From NCBI GenBank assembly GCA_946184165.1, contig CAMHEN010000006.1:1-47940 (forward strand): a stretch of 47,940 nt of DNA, in the 5' to 3' direction. Source of the DNA: an uncultured Clostridia bacterium. Its GTDB lineage: Bacteria; Bacillota; Clostridia; Oscillospirales; Oscillospiraceae. Below, piece by piece: positions 32,765 through 41,483 of the stretch. The translations under genes and the position numbers were made by a program. How positions within the stretch are numbered: position 1 is the stretch's first letter; each line of letters opens with the position of its first letter. Under the pieces are notes generated by a model, which did no database searches, was not told the DNA's origin, and saw nothing but the letters and a program-made list of their open reading frames with translations.

Positions 32765-32793
32765 TTGCATTTTCAACTGCCGAATGCTATAAT
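32765..32793 (+). promoter_or_regulatory. strong promoter of the NHLM-type export operon
   Basis: TTGCAT (32765-32770), 17-bp spacer, perfect TATAAT (32788-32793). Transcript start near 32800; ribosome site AAAGGAGAG at 32845-32853. Confidence 0.8.
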
Positions 32794-32859
32794 AAATATA
32801 TTATGTTAACAATAAAGCCCGCGGACTTTATGGACCCCTTATCCAAAGGAGAGAACGCC

Positions 32860-33276
32860 ATGGACCAAAAACTGTACCGAGAAAAAAGCCTGGACCGCAT
32901 CTCGTCCCCCGAACAGCTTAATGATTATCTGCATGTGACAAGCCCCTCCGTCTGGATGATCCTGACGGCGGTGATCGTGCTGCTCGCGGGCCTGTTGATC
33001 TGGAGCTCCGTCGCGCAGATCGAGAGCTATGCGGAGGGGAGCGCCGAGGTCAAAAACGGCGTGATGACCATCCGCTTCACAGATCAGGAGTCCGCGCAGA
33101 AGGTGGAGGCCGGAATGACTGTCAAGACCGGCGACACGGAGAGCACCGTTGTGAACGTGGGGCGGGATGCAAACGGCCTCATTTTTGCCACGGCGAACAC
33201 CGCGCTCTCCGACGGCTTCTATACCGCCCGCGTGTGCTACAAGCAGGAGCAGATCCTGTATCTGCTGTTTAAATGA
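32860..33276 (+). CDS. short HlyD-like NHLM secretion-system protein
   Basis: 138 residues from ATG 32860 (the frame opens earlier at 32803 but the ribosome site fits 32860). The start YREKSLDRISSPEQLNDYLHVTSPSVWMILTAVIVLLAGLLIWSSVAQIES matches the N terminus of NHLM-type HlyD family secretion proteins (seen as LDRISSPEQLNDYL and VTSPSVWMILTAV), with one membrane helix at ~32-50. The remainder is a short beta-rich domain outside the cell. The usual coiled-coil hairpin and long lipoyl/barrel part of full adaptors (about 400 residues) are missing, so it is a minimal version. First gene of the operon; the peptidase-ABC gene follows after 10 bp. Confidence 0.8.
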   Translation: MDQKLYREKSLDRISSPEQLNDYLHVTSPSVWMILTAVIVLLAGLLIWSSVAQIESYAEGSAEVKNGVMTIRFTDQESAQKVEAGMTVKTGDTESTVVNVGRDANGLIFATANTALSDGFYTARVCYKQEQILYLLFK

Positions 33277-33286
33277 GGAGCGGCCC

Positions 33287-35467
33287 ATGGCAAAGAAGAA
33301 AGAAAAGAAACCGGTGAAGCGGGGCCGGGCCAGGGTGCCGGTCGTCATGCAGATGGAGGCGCTCGAGTGCGGCGCGGCTTCCCTCGCCATGGTGATGGCC
33401 TACTATGACAAGTGGGTCCCGCTGGAGCAGGTGCGCCTGGACTGCGGCGTGTCCCGCGACGGCTCCAACGCGCGCAACATCCTGATCGCCGCGAGAAGCT
33501 ACGGTTTTGCGGCCCAGGGCTTCCGCTGCGAGGTGTCCGCCCTGCGGGAGGAGATGACCTTCCCCTGCATCATTCACTGGAATTTCAACCACTTTGTGGT
33601 GCTGGACGGCTTCAAGGGAAAGTTTGCCTACATAAACGACCCCGCACGGGGCGAGGTCCGGGTGACGATGGAGGAGTTTGACAACGCCTTTACCGGCATC
33701 TGCCTCCAGATCGAGCCTGGTCCCGATTTCCATCCCGGCGGCAAGCCCAAGAGCACCCTGGACTTTGCCCGCAAGCGCCTCAAGGGGGCCGGGGCGGCGG
33801 TGGCCTTTGTACTGCTGTCCTCCGTCATCGCCTACCTCTTCGGCGTTATTAACCCTGTCTTTAGCCGCTTTTTCATGGACCGTCTCCTGACCGGGGAAAA
33901 CCGAGAGCTGCTCACGCCCTTCATCCTGCTTCTCGCCGTGACGGGGATCGCGCAGCTTGTGGTGGGCTGGGTCCAGGCGGTCTACTCCCGCAAGATCGAC
34001 GGGAAGATGAGCATCGTGGGCAGCAGCGAGTACATGTGGAAGATCCTGCGCATGCCGATGGAGTTCTTCTCCCAACGCATGGCGGGCGACATCCTCCAGC
34101 GCCAGAGCACCAACGCCACCATCGCCTCCACCCTCGTGAACACCCTCACACCGCTTCTGCTCAACACGATCATGATGATCTTCTATCTTTTCGTGATGCT
34201 CAAGCTCAGCCCGCTGCTCACTCTCGTTGGCATAGTGACGATCATTTTGAACCTGCTCGTCTCAAAGATCATCTCCGACAAGCGCGTCAACATCACCCGC
34301 GTGCAGATGCGCGACGCGGGCAAGCTGGCCGCCGCCACGGTCTCCGGCATCCAGATGATGGAGACCATCAAATCCAGCGGCGCGGAGAACGGCTATTTCC
34401 AGAAGTGGGCCGGCTACCAGGCCTCGGTGAATGCCCAGCAGGTCCGTTTCGCCAGATTAAACCAGATCTACGGCGCCATCCCCGGGCTTCTTTCCAGCAT
34501 CGCAAGCGCCGCCGTCATCGTCATCGGCGTGGGCCTTGCCATGCAGGGCGAGTTTACCCTGGGCTCCATTATGCTCTTCCAGGGCGCGCTGAGCTCCTTC
34601 ATGTCCCCGGCCATGATGCTCGTCTCGGCCGGCCAGACGATCCAGGAGATGCGCACCCAGATGGAGCGTGTGGAGGACGTCATGCAATATCCTACGGACC
34701 CCGGCTTCAGCGACGGGCCCCTGGAGGAGGACGCGGACTACTCCAAGCTCTCCGGTGCGATTGAGCTCCGGGATGTGAGCTTTGGCTATTCCCGCCTCGG
34801 CAAGCCCTTGATCGAGCATTTTTCCATGCAGATGAAGCCCGGCAGCCGCGTTGCCTTTGTGGGCAGCTCCGGCTGCGGCAAGTCCACGCTCTCCAAGCTC
34901 ATCTCCGGCCTCTACCAGCCCTGGAGCGGGGAGATCCTCTTTGACGGCAAGCCCATCAGCGCCATCGACCGCAGCGTCTTCACCGGCTCTGTCGCGGTCG
35001 TGGACCAGGACATCGTCCTCTTTGAGGACACCATCGCGAACAACATCAAGATGTGGGACGAATCCATCGAGGACTTTGAGATGATCCTCGCCGCCCGCGA
35101 CGCCCAGATCTATGACGACATCATGGCCCGTGAGGGGGGCTTTTCCGGCATGCTCACAGAGGGCGGCAAGGATCTCTCCGGCGGCCAGCGCCAGCGTATC
35201 GAGATCGCGCGCGTCCTGGCCCAGGACCCCTCCGTCATCATCATGGACGAGGCCACCTCCGCCCTCGATGCCAAGACCGAGTATGAGCTTGTCAAAGCGG
35301 TCAAGGACCGGGGCATTACCTGCATCGTGATCGCCCACCGCCTCTCCACCATCCGCGACTGCGACGAGATCATCGTGCTCGACAGAGGCAAGGTGGTCGA
35401 GCGCGGCACCCACGATGAGCTCTACGCCAGGGGCGGCTGCTATACCGAGCTCATCTCGAGCGACTGA
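33287..35467 (+). CDS. NHLP-family export ABC transporter with C39 peptidase domain
   Basis: 726 residues from ATG 33287 behind GAGGAG; an earlier frame start at 33167 lies inside the previous gene. Residues ~15-140 are a C39 peptidase with Cys28 (ALECGAASLAM), His102 (NFNHFVVLDG) and Asp118 (YINDPARGEV), a full triad that would cut leader peptides after a double-Gly site. Residues ~170-460 form the six-helix exporter domain. The ATPase has Walker A GSSGCGKST at 526-534, signature LSGGQRQRIEIARVL and IIMDEATSALD. It should cleave and export a peptide with an NHLP-type leader. It works with the second ABC protein, 14 bp downstream. Confidence 0.93.
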   Translation: MAKKKEKKPVKRGRARVPVVMQMEALECGAASLAMVMAYYDKWVPLEQVRLDCGVSRDGSNARNILIAARSYGFAAQGFRCEVSALREEMTFPCIIHWNFNHFVVLDGFKGKFAYINDPARGEVRVTMEEFDNAFTGICLQIEPGPDFHPGGKPKSTLDFARKRLKGAGAAVAFVLLSSVIAYLFGVINPVFSRFFMDRLLTGENRELLTPFILLLAVTGIAQLVVGWVQAVYSRKIDGKMSIVGSSEYMWKILRMPMEFFSQRMAGDILQRQSTNATIASTLVNTLTPLLLNTIMMIFYLFVMLKLSPLLTLVGIVTIILNLLVSKIISDKRVNITRVQMRDAGKLAAATVSGIQMMETIKSSGAENGYFQKWAGYQASVNAQQVRFARLNQIYGAIPGLLSSIASAAVIVIGVGLAMQGEFTLGSIMLFQGALSSFMSPAMMLVSAGQTIQEMRTQMERVEDVMQYPTDPGFSDGPLEEDADYSKLSGAIELRDVSFGYSRLGKPLIEHFSMQMKPGSRVAFVGSSGCGKSTLSKLISGLYQPWSGEILFDGKPISAIDRSVFTGSVAVVDQDIVLFEDTIANNIKMWDESIEDFEMILAARDAQIYDDIMAREGGFSGMLTEGGKDLSGGQRQRIEIARVLAQDPSVIIMDEATSALDAKTEYELVKAVKDRGITCIVIAHRLSTIRDCDEIIVLDRGKVVERGTHDELYARGGCYTELISSD

Positions 35468-35481
35468 GGAGGTGCAGGAGT

Positions 35482-37680
35482 ATGGGTTGGTTTGACGAAC
35501 AAATCCGCCAGCGCAAGCTGAGCGATCAGGAGCTCTTTGAGGAGTCCATCTATCAGATGGCCTCCGTCGTGCTGGGAAAACAGCGCGCGGGAGCTCTGGA
35601 CGATGAACGCATCATCACCAAAAAGGCCCTGGACGATATCCTGAAATATTATCGTGCCAAGCCCGTCGAGATCCCCTCCGCCGTCCGGGATGCGGAGGCG
35701 GCGCTGGAGTACTGCCTGCGCCCACACGGCATCATGCGCCGCAATGTCCGCCTGGAGGACAGCTGGTATAAAGACGCTTTCGGCCCCATGATCGCCTTCC
35801 GCAAGGAGGACGGGGCGCCCGTCGCGCTGATCCCCCGGATTCGCGGCTACTGGTACCGGGATGGGGAGAGCGGCAAAAAGTGCAGCCTCAACAAAAAGAC
35901 CGCCGCCCTTTTTGACCGGGACGCGATTTGCTTTTATCGGCCGCTGCCGCTGAAGAAGCTGGGCATCACCGATCTCATCCAATACCTCAAGGATTGTCTG
36001 AATATCGACGATTTTGCAACGCTGATTGCGCTGTTCTTTCTCGTTACGCTCTTCGGTCTCGTGCAGACGCCGATCTTCCGCCTGCTCACGGGCTATGTGC
36101 TGGAGAGCGGGAGCATGCGCCTGCTCCTCGGAACGGCGGTATTTATGCTCTGCTCGATCCTCTCCACGCAGCTTGTCACCACTGTACGCGAGCTGATGAC
36201 CCAGCGTCTGGAGATCAAGACCTCCCTGTCCGTGGAGGCCGCGATCATGATGCGCGTCATGAACCTGCCGGCAAACTTCTTCCGCAGGTATTCCTCGGGC
36301 GAGCTTTCCAGCCGCTGCAGCGCGGTGAACCAGCTCTGCTCGCTGCTCATCAGCGGGGTCTTTTCCACAACGCTGTCGTCTCTGATGAGCCTGCTTTACA
36401 TCACGCAGATCTTTCGGTATGCGCCGGCCCTGGTGGTGCCCGCGCTGCTGATCCTGCTGGCCAGCGTCCTTGTGAGTGTCATCGCCTCTTTCATGCAGAT
36501 GCGTGTGAGCAAAAAGCTCATGGAGCTGAGCGCGAAAGAGAGCGGCCTGAGCTTTGCCCTCATTTCGGGCGTGCAGAAGATCAAGCTCGCCGGCGCGGAA
36601 AAGCGCGCTTTTGCTCGCTGGGCGCACGTCTATTCCAAGGCGGCGGAATACAGCTACAACCCGCCCCTGTTCCTCGTCGTAAACGGGGTGATCTCCACGG
36701 GCATCGGCCTTGTGGGCACCCTCGTCATGTATTACATCGCGGTGAAAAGCAACGTGTCCGGCTCGGAGTACATTGCCTTCAACTCCGCCTACGGCGCGGT
36801 GTCCGGCGCCTTCAGCGCGCTGATGAGCGTGGCCCTCTCCGTGGCGCGCATCAAGCCCATCCTCGAGATGGCGGAGCCGATCCTGGAGGCGGAGCCCGAG
36901 ACCGCGGAGAACAAGACCATGGTGACTTCCCTGCGCGGCGGCATCGAGCTCTCCAACGTCTACTTCCGCTACAACGACTCCATGCCCTATGTGGTCAACG
37001 GCATGAGCCTGCAGATCAAGGCGGGAGAGTACATCGCCATCGTGGGCAGGACCGGCTGCGGCAAATCCACCCTGGTGCGCCTGCTGCTGGGCTTTGAGAC
37101 TCCGGAGAAGGGCAGCATCTACTACGACGGAAAGGATCTCGGCAAGCTCGACCAGCGCTCCCTGCGCTGCCGGATCGGGACCGTGACGCAGGACGGCAGC
37201 CTCTTCCAGGGGGATATCTATTCCAACATCGTCATCTCCGCGCCGCATCTCACGCTGAACGAAGCGTGGGAGGCCGCCGAAATGGCGGGCATTGCCGATG
37301 ATATCCGCGCCATGCCCATGGGGATGCAGACCATGATCTCCGAGGGGGCGGGCGGCATCTCCGGCGGCCAGAAGCAGCGGCTCATGATCGCGCGGGCTGT
37401 CGCGCCGAAGCCGAAGATCCTCATCTTCGACGAGGCCACCTCTGCCCTGGATAACCGCACCCAGAAGCAGGTCTCCGATGCGCTGGGCCGGCTCAAATGC
37501 ACCCGCATCGTGATTGCCCACCGCCTCTCCACCATCCGAAACTGCGACCGCATCCTGGTGCTCGACAAGGGCAGCATCCTCGAGGACGGAACCTATGACG
37601 AGCTGATCGCGAAAAACGGCTTCTTTGCCGAGCTCGTTGCGAGACAGCGCCTGGAAACCGAGACCGCGGCCGCCGAATAA
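35482..37680 (+). CDS. NHLP-family export ABC transporter permease/ATPase (second subunit)
   Basis: 732 residues. The N-terminal ~170 residues lack a peptidase; the region with YCLRPHGIMRRNVRLEDSWYKDAFGPMI and GYWYRDGESGKKCSLN is typical of the second ABC subunit of NHLM systems. Six membrane helices follow (~185-460). The ATPase has Walker A GRTGCGKST at 522-530, signature ISGGQKQRLMIARAV, Walker B ILIFDEATSALD and the H-loop in VIAHRLST. It probably pairs with the peptidase-containing ABC protein as a heterodimer. Next comes a small coiled-coil gene after 23 bp. Confidence 0.92.
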   Translation: MGWFDEQIRQRKLSDQELFEESIYQMASVVLGKQRAGALDDERIITKKALDDILKYYRAKPVEIPSAVRDAEAALEYCLRPHGIMRRNVRLEDSWYKDAFGPMIAFRKEDGAPVALIPRIRGYWYRDGESGKKCSLNKKTAALFDRDAICFYRPLPLKKLGITDLIQYLKDCLNIDDFATLIALFFLVTLFGLVQTPIFRLLTGYVLESGSMRLLLGTAVFMLCSILSTQLVTTVRELMTQRLEIKTSLSVEAAIMMRVMNLPANFFRRYSSGELSSRCSAVNQLCSLLISGVFSTTLSSLMSLLYITQIFRYAPALVVPALLILLASVLVSVIASFMQMRVSKKLMELSAKESGLSFALISGVQKIKLAGAEKRAFARWAHVYSKAAEYSYNPPLFLVVNGVISTGIGLVGTLVMYYIAVKSNVSGSEYIAFNSAYGAVSGAFSALMSVALSVARIKPILEMAEPILEAEPETAENKTMVTSLRGGIELSNVYFRYNDSMPYVVNGMSLQIKAGEYIAIVGRTGCGKSTLVRLLLGFETPEKGSIYYDGKDLGKLDQRSLRCRIGTVTQDGSLFQGDIYSNIVISAPHLTLNEAWEAAEMAGIADDIRAMPMGMQTMISEGAGGISGGQKQRLMIARAVAPKPKILIFDEATSALDNRTQKQVSDALGRLKCTRIVIAHRLSTIRNCDRILVLDKGSILEDGTYDELIAKNGFFAELVARQRLETETAAAE

Positions 37681-37703
37681 GAAAGCAGAGAAAGGAATCA
37701 GAC

Positions 37704-38051
37704 ATGAAAAAGAATCTCGCCCGGAAGATCCTCGCCGCCAGGGCGGAGGAAGCCCTGGCCGAAAAGCTCCCCATCGATCAGAGGACCCTGCATCTCATCG
37801 GAAAACTGATAGAGCCCACAAACCTCAAGCGGATCGCGGTCGTGACCATCGGCGGCTCTGTCGGGCTCTCCGTCCTGCGCAATGTCGGGGAGACCCGCAT
37901 GGTCCGCTCGGCTGTCAAGCGAGAGATGAAAAAACAGCTTGAGCCGATCAGCAAAAAGCTCGGCGAGCTGGAGAAACAAAACGAGCAGCTTCAAAAGCAG
38001 AACGAACAGCTTCAGAAGCAGCTCAGGGAAAACGAACGCTCACACAGATAA
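37704..38051 (+). CDS. small coiled-coil protein at the end of the export operon
   Basis: 115 residues, ATG behind GAGAAAGGAATC. The N-terminal half is basic and helical (KKNLARKILAARAEEALAEKL), the middle has a short hydrophobic stretch (RIAVVTIGGSVGLSVLR) and the end is a heptad-like coiled coil of near-perfect repeats, KQNEQLQKQNEQLQKQL. I do not recognise the family. It is on the same strand and close to the exporter genes, with a terminator right behind. It could be an accessory part replacing the missing coiled coil of the short HlyD-like protein, a chaperone, or the cargo itself; it shows no double-Gly leader. All of this is inference. Confidence 0.75.
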   Translation: MKKNLARKILAARAEEALAEKLPIDQRTLHLIGKLIEPTNLKRIAVVTIGGSVGLSVLRNVGETRMVRSAVKREMKKQLEPISKKLGELEKQNEQLQKQNEQLQKQLRENERSHR

Positions 38052-38091
38052 AAAGATTTTCTCCTGCCCCAACTATTGACATAGAGCCAGA

Positions 38092-38135
38092 AAGCCCCTT
38101 CCGTTTGGAGACGAAAACGGAAGGGGCTTTTCTTA
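38092..38135. terminator. bidirectional intrinsic terminator (export operon / capsule operon)
   Basis: AAGCCCCTTCCGTTT (38092-38106) with AAACGGAAGGGGCTT (38115-38129), then TTCTTATT. Perfect 15-bp stem between convergent operons. Confidence 0.93.
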
Positions 38136-39152
38136 TTCGTGGATCCCTCTGTAGATGGAATCCTGCAGATGCTTGATATTGACGTCAAAGTCCGGGATCA
38201 CGTAGTAGCCGGACCCGGTGTTGCCGCTCTCATAAGAGCCGTCGATCGGAATGCGGTCGGAGACCTGCTTGTACTTCCGGATCTCGGAGGCGTTGGCCGC
38301 AAGGCTGAGGAATACCTCTTCCGGGACGTCCGTCACCACCTTGTCGAAAAAGACGCTCGCAAACTGCAGCCGCTCGGCAGCCGGGAGCTGAAAGGCTTTG
38401 AGGAGCACCTGCGAGATCACGTTCCGTGTGCGCTCCGTTCTGCCGGCGTCGTAGCCGCCGTCTGCGGGACGGATGCGGCAGTATGCCGCGGCCTGTACGC
38501 CGTTGAGCGTGAGCTTTCCGGCCTGGTCAACGCTGAGGGCGTTGTCCTCATAGCTGACCTGTCTCTCGTAGGCAACGTCCTTAATCTTGGACTCCATGAA
38601 GTAAATCTCTTCCGCACTGATCTCTGCCTCGACGCCGCCTACGGCGTCCACAATCTCCACCACATCGTCATAGGTAAACATGGCACTGTAGTCGATCGAG
38701 AGATCAAAGCTCTGCTCCATGACTTCCCGCAGAAGCTCCAGGCTTCCGGTATGGAAGACATTCGTGAGCTTGTCATAGCCGCTGTCGCGGACTCGGACGC
38801 GGGTATCGCGCATGAAGGAGGTGAAGACCAGCTCCTTCGTGTGGGGGTTGATCGTGGCAAGGATGATGCCGTCGGCATTGCCGCGGGCGTCATCGGACAG
38901 ACCCTCGGTATTGTCAATGCCGAGAAGCAGGAGGTTCAGCGTCTGTGTGAGCTCCTGCCCCACACTCGCGGAAGCCGGCCTGGGCGTCGGCGTCGGGGCG
39001 GCGTGGACCGCCTGCCCGGCCTGTTCGATCACCGGGGGAGCATAGCTTGCGACGCGCCGCATGCCGAGCACGATGACAGTGACGACAGCGAGGAGCAGAA
39101 CAATCAGGATCGTCCACAGGACAGTCAGTCTTCTTCGTTTCTTCTTGCTCAT
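38133..39152 (-). CDS. LytR-CpsA-Psr (LCP) family ligase
   Basis: 339 residues. A single membrane helix at ~10-32 (LTVLWTILIVLLLAVVTVIVLG) anchors it, with the bulk outside. After a Pro/Thr linker comes the LCP core: LLLLGIDNTEG, DDARGNADGIILATINPHT, LVFTSFMRDTRVRV, with the conserved Asp and Arg residues that bind the polyprenyl pyrophosphate, then GGVEAEIS and LNGVQAAAYCRIRPADGG with the last conserved Arg. LCP enzymes attach capsule or wall-teichoic-type glycopolymers to peptidoglycan. It closes the operon containing a phosphatase, a kinase and a chain-length protein, which supports a role in capsule attachment. Confidence 0.93.
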   Translation of the reverse strand: MSKKKRRRLTVLWTILIVLLLAVVTVIVLGMRRVASYAPPVIEQAGQAVHAAPTPTPRPASASVGQELTQTLNLLLLGIDNTEGLSDDARGNADGIILATINPHTKELVFTSFMRDTRVRVRDSGYDKLTNVFHTGSLELLREVMEQSFDLSIDYSAMFTYDDVVEIVDAVGGVEAEISAEEIYFMESKIKDVAYERQVSYEDNALSVDQAGKLTLNGVQAAAYCRIRPADGGYDAGRTERTRNVISQVLLKAFQLPAAERLQFASVFFDKVVTDVPEEVFLSLAANASEIRKYKQVSDRIPIDGSYESGNTGSGYYVIPDFDVNIKHLQDSIYRGIHE

Positions 39153-39158
39153 GATCCG

Positions 39159-39866
39159 TTATCCTCTCCTCAGAAGGGAATAGATCCGGTTATTGAGCTC
39201 ATCCAAATACGGCTCAGCGCCGTCAAGACGGATGGTTTCGGCGGCCATGCCCATGTTGGGGGCGCGCTCTTCCATGTTGTGGCAGTCGGAGCCGATGAAG
39301 TGGATGCGTCTTTCACGTAAATACTGCAGCGCCTGCCGGGCGCTGTCAGAATGGATAAAGAAACTCGCGTTGACCTGGATCAGCATGCGCCGGTCCGCAA
39401 GCCGGTCAAAGAGAGTGGGATCCCGAAGTATGCGCATATAACGGTCCACATGGGCTACGACGGGGATGCGGTGCAGATTCTCTCCGGTCTGCTCGATCTC
39501 GTCGAGCATGCTGTTGCGCCAGGGGATCATCGGCGGTTCGATAATCATGAAGGGGGTGGGACCCATGCTGAGCTGCACCAGCTCCTCCGCCACGCTCATG
39601 CCGGGGAAGAAGTAGATCTCCGCGCCGAGATAGATCTCGGGAAAGACACCGCCGTCCTCCTCCATAGCCTCGCGCAGTTCGGCATAGGCGCGGCTGCGGT
39701 TGTGCAGGAAGGTCTCGGGGTCGTCTTCGTCGGCATAGAAATGCGGTGTCGCAAACATGACGTCCACACCCTGCCGCTGGCATTCACGTAGCATGGCGAG
39801 ACTGGTCTCCACACAGTCGGAGCCGTCGTCGATTCCTGGGAGAAAGTGCGAATGGAAATCGATCAT
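39159..39866 (-). CDS. CpsB/YwqE-type PHP-domain tyrosine-protein phosphatase
   Basis: 235 residues. The metal-binding PHP motifs are IDFHSHFLPGIDDGSDC at the start, FATPHFYAD, GAEIYF and, near the end, IGSDCHN. This is the manganese-dependent phosphatase that dephosphorylates the tyrosine-rich tail of the capsule kinase. It lies 5 bp after the kinase gene and 6 bp before the LCP gene, so the three are one operon. Confidence 0.94.
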   Translation of the reverse strand: MIDFHSHFLPGIDDGSDCVETSLAMLRECQRQGVDVMFATPHFYADEDDPETFLHNRSRAYAELREAMEEDGGVFPEIYLGAEIYFFPGMSVAEELVQLSMGPTPFMIIEPPMIPWRNSMLDEIEQTGENLHRIPVVAHVDRYMRILRDPTLFDRLADRRMLIQVNASFFIHSDSARQALQYLRERRIHFIGSDCHNMEERAPNMGMAAETIRLDGAEPYLDELNNRIYSLLRRG

Positions 39867-39871
39867 CGATC

Positions 39872-40630
39872 TCAGCTCCCGTAATAGCTGCCGTAGCTGC
39901 TGTAGCTGCTGTAGTTGCTGCCGTATCCGTACTTCTTGCCGGAGCCCTCCAGCGCGCCGTTGATGACGAATCCCAGGATCGGCACATTCGCCTCCTGGAT
40001 CTGGGCGACGCAGTCTTTGAAGACCCCGATGGGGCAGTTATTTTCACGCAGGACAATGATCATGCCGTCGGTATTTCTGGAAACGGAAACGGCGTCGATG
40101 ACTGCGCCGACAGGCGGAAGGTCGATGATAATATAGTCATAGGCGCTGCGCAGCGTATTGAGAAGCGTGGCCATGCGGCGGGAGTTCAGAAGCTCGGAGG
40201 GATTGGGCGGGATATTGCCGCCGGGGAGAATGTCAAAATTAGTCTCGTTCTTGCTGCTCTGATACTTGCGCACCGCAGAGGTGATGGAGTTGGAATCCCC
40301 CAGCAGATCGGCCAGCCCCGGGGTTCTTTCGATCCTGGCCTTCAGGTGGATGGAGGGTCTGCGCATGTCTGCGTCGACCAGAAGGACCTTTCTGCCGAGC
40401 TCCGCGAGAGAGTAGGAGAGGTTCAGGGCGATGGTGCTCTTGCCCTCGGAGGGCTGGGCGCTTGTCACGCCGATAATGTGGCAGTGCTGATCGCCCTCGG
40501 GCAGCTTCAGCATGATATTGGTGCGCAGACGCTTGAAGGCCTCCTTGGCGGCAAAGCTCAGATGCTCACACACAATGTCGTTGGCGCCGGAGATCGGCGC
40601 TGCCTTGGATTTTCTCTTTTTCTCGTCCAT
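39872..40630 (-). CDS. CpsD/YwqD-type tyrosine-protein kinase (BY-kinase)
   Basis: 252 residues. Walker A is SAQPSEGKST with Lys64, Walker A' VLLVDADMRRP and Walker B YIIIDLPPVGAV: a cytoplasmic bacterial tyrosine kinase. The C terminus is the autophosphorylation tail, with about nine tyrosines in a Ser/Tyr/Gly repeat (YGSNYSSYSSYGSYYGS). It pairs with the membrane modulator encoded 3 bp upstream and is reversed by the phosphatase downstream. It sets capsule chain length and amount. Confidence 0.95.
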   Translation of the reverse strand: MDEKKRKSKAAPISGANDIVCEHLSFAAKEAFKRLRTNIMLKLPEGDQHCHIIGVTSAQPSEGKSTIALNLSYSLAELGRKVLLVDADMRRPSIHLKARIERTPGLADLLGDSNSITSAVRKYQSSKNETNFDILPGGNIPPNPSELLNSRRMATLLNTLRSAYDYIIIDLPPVGAVIDAVSVSRNTDGMIIVLRENNCPIGVFKDCVAQIQEANVPILGFVINGALEGSGKKYGYGSNYSSYSSYGSYYGS

Positions 40631-40633
40631 TGC

Positions 40634-41407
40634 TTACTTGGCCTCCTTTTTGCTCTCCCCGTAGTACGAGGAATAATAGTATCCCTTCTTCTCGGAAAGA
40701 CGCATGTCCGGGATCAGCGCGAGAACCGTAATGTCGGGATAGATGCTGCGCAGCTCATCCGCGGAGTGTATGACGACGTCGTTGCGCTCATCGATCAGGA
40801 ATTTGATGATAACGATGCCCGCGGCGAGAACGCCGCCGATCAGGAAGCCGAGAACGGTATTCTTTGTGAAGCTGGGGGAGGAGCGGTGCGCCGGGACAAT
40901 GGCGTAGTCAACGATTCTCACCGAACTGCCGTCAACGATTTCGGAGATACGCTCGGGAAGGATCTGGGCGATGGTGTTTGCGATAAGCTCCGCCTCCGTG
41001 GGACTCTCACTCGTGACGGTGATATTGAAGGCGGCGGTGCCGGACACGGGCTGAGCGGAGATCATCTTGGCCAGTTTCGTGTAGGTGTAGGGAAGCCCTG
41101 CGGCGGAGATCACGTCTTCCAGCGTCGTTCTGGATTCCAGGATGAATATATAGGTGTTGACCAGCGAGTTGGAGGCGCTCAGCTCCGAGGCGGAGATGGA
41201 GAAACGCTCCAGGCCGAGAGAGAAAGAACTGTTGTTTACATACAGCGCAGCCGTTGCTTCATATTCCGGCGTGATGAAGAGCAGCGTGCCGGCAAAGGCA
41301 AAGGTTGCCATCAGCACGGCGATCAGAATGATCACAAGCACTTTTCTCCAGACAGCGCCTGCCAGCTTTAAAAGATCGATTTCGATTTCAGAATTGTTTT
41401 TGTTCAT
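40634..41407 (-). CDS. Wzz/CpsC-type chain-length and kinase-modulator protein
   Basis: 257 residues from ATG 41407, behind AGGAGGAAGC; the open frame extends upstream to 41455 without a site. Membrane helix 1 is at ~20-43 (VWRKVLVIILIAVLMATFAFAGTLL), helix 2 near ~175-195 (TVLGFLIGGVLAAGIVIIKF). Between them is the extracellular Wzz domain with the TVTSESPTEAELIANTIAQ segment. The short cytoplasmic tail would activate the BY-kinase next door. Typical architecture of Gram-positive polymer chain-length regulators. Confidence 0.93.
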   Translation of the reverse strand: MNKNNSEIEIDLLKLAGAVWRKVLVIILIAVLMATFAFAGTLLFITPEYEATAALYVNNSSFSLGLERFSISASELSASNSLVNTYIFILESRTTLEDVISAAGLPYTYTKLAKMISAQPVSGTAAFNITVTSESPTEAELIANTIAQILPERISEIVDGSSVRIVDYAIVPAHRSSPSFTKNTVLGFLIGGVLAAGIVIIKFLIDERNDVVIHSADELRSIYPDITVLALIPDMRLSEKKGYYYSSYYGESKKEAK

Positions 41408-41483
41408 GCTTCCTCCTGCCTGCCCTGCACTCCAGAGATGAGAGGACAGGGACAATGGTACAATAATAGGGGACAGACGCTGC

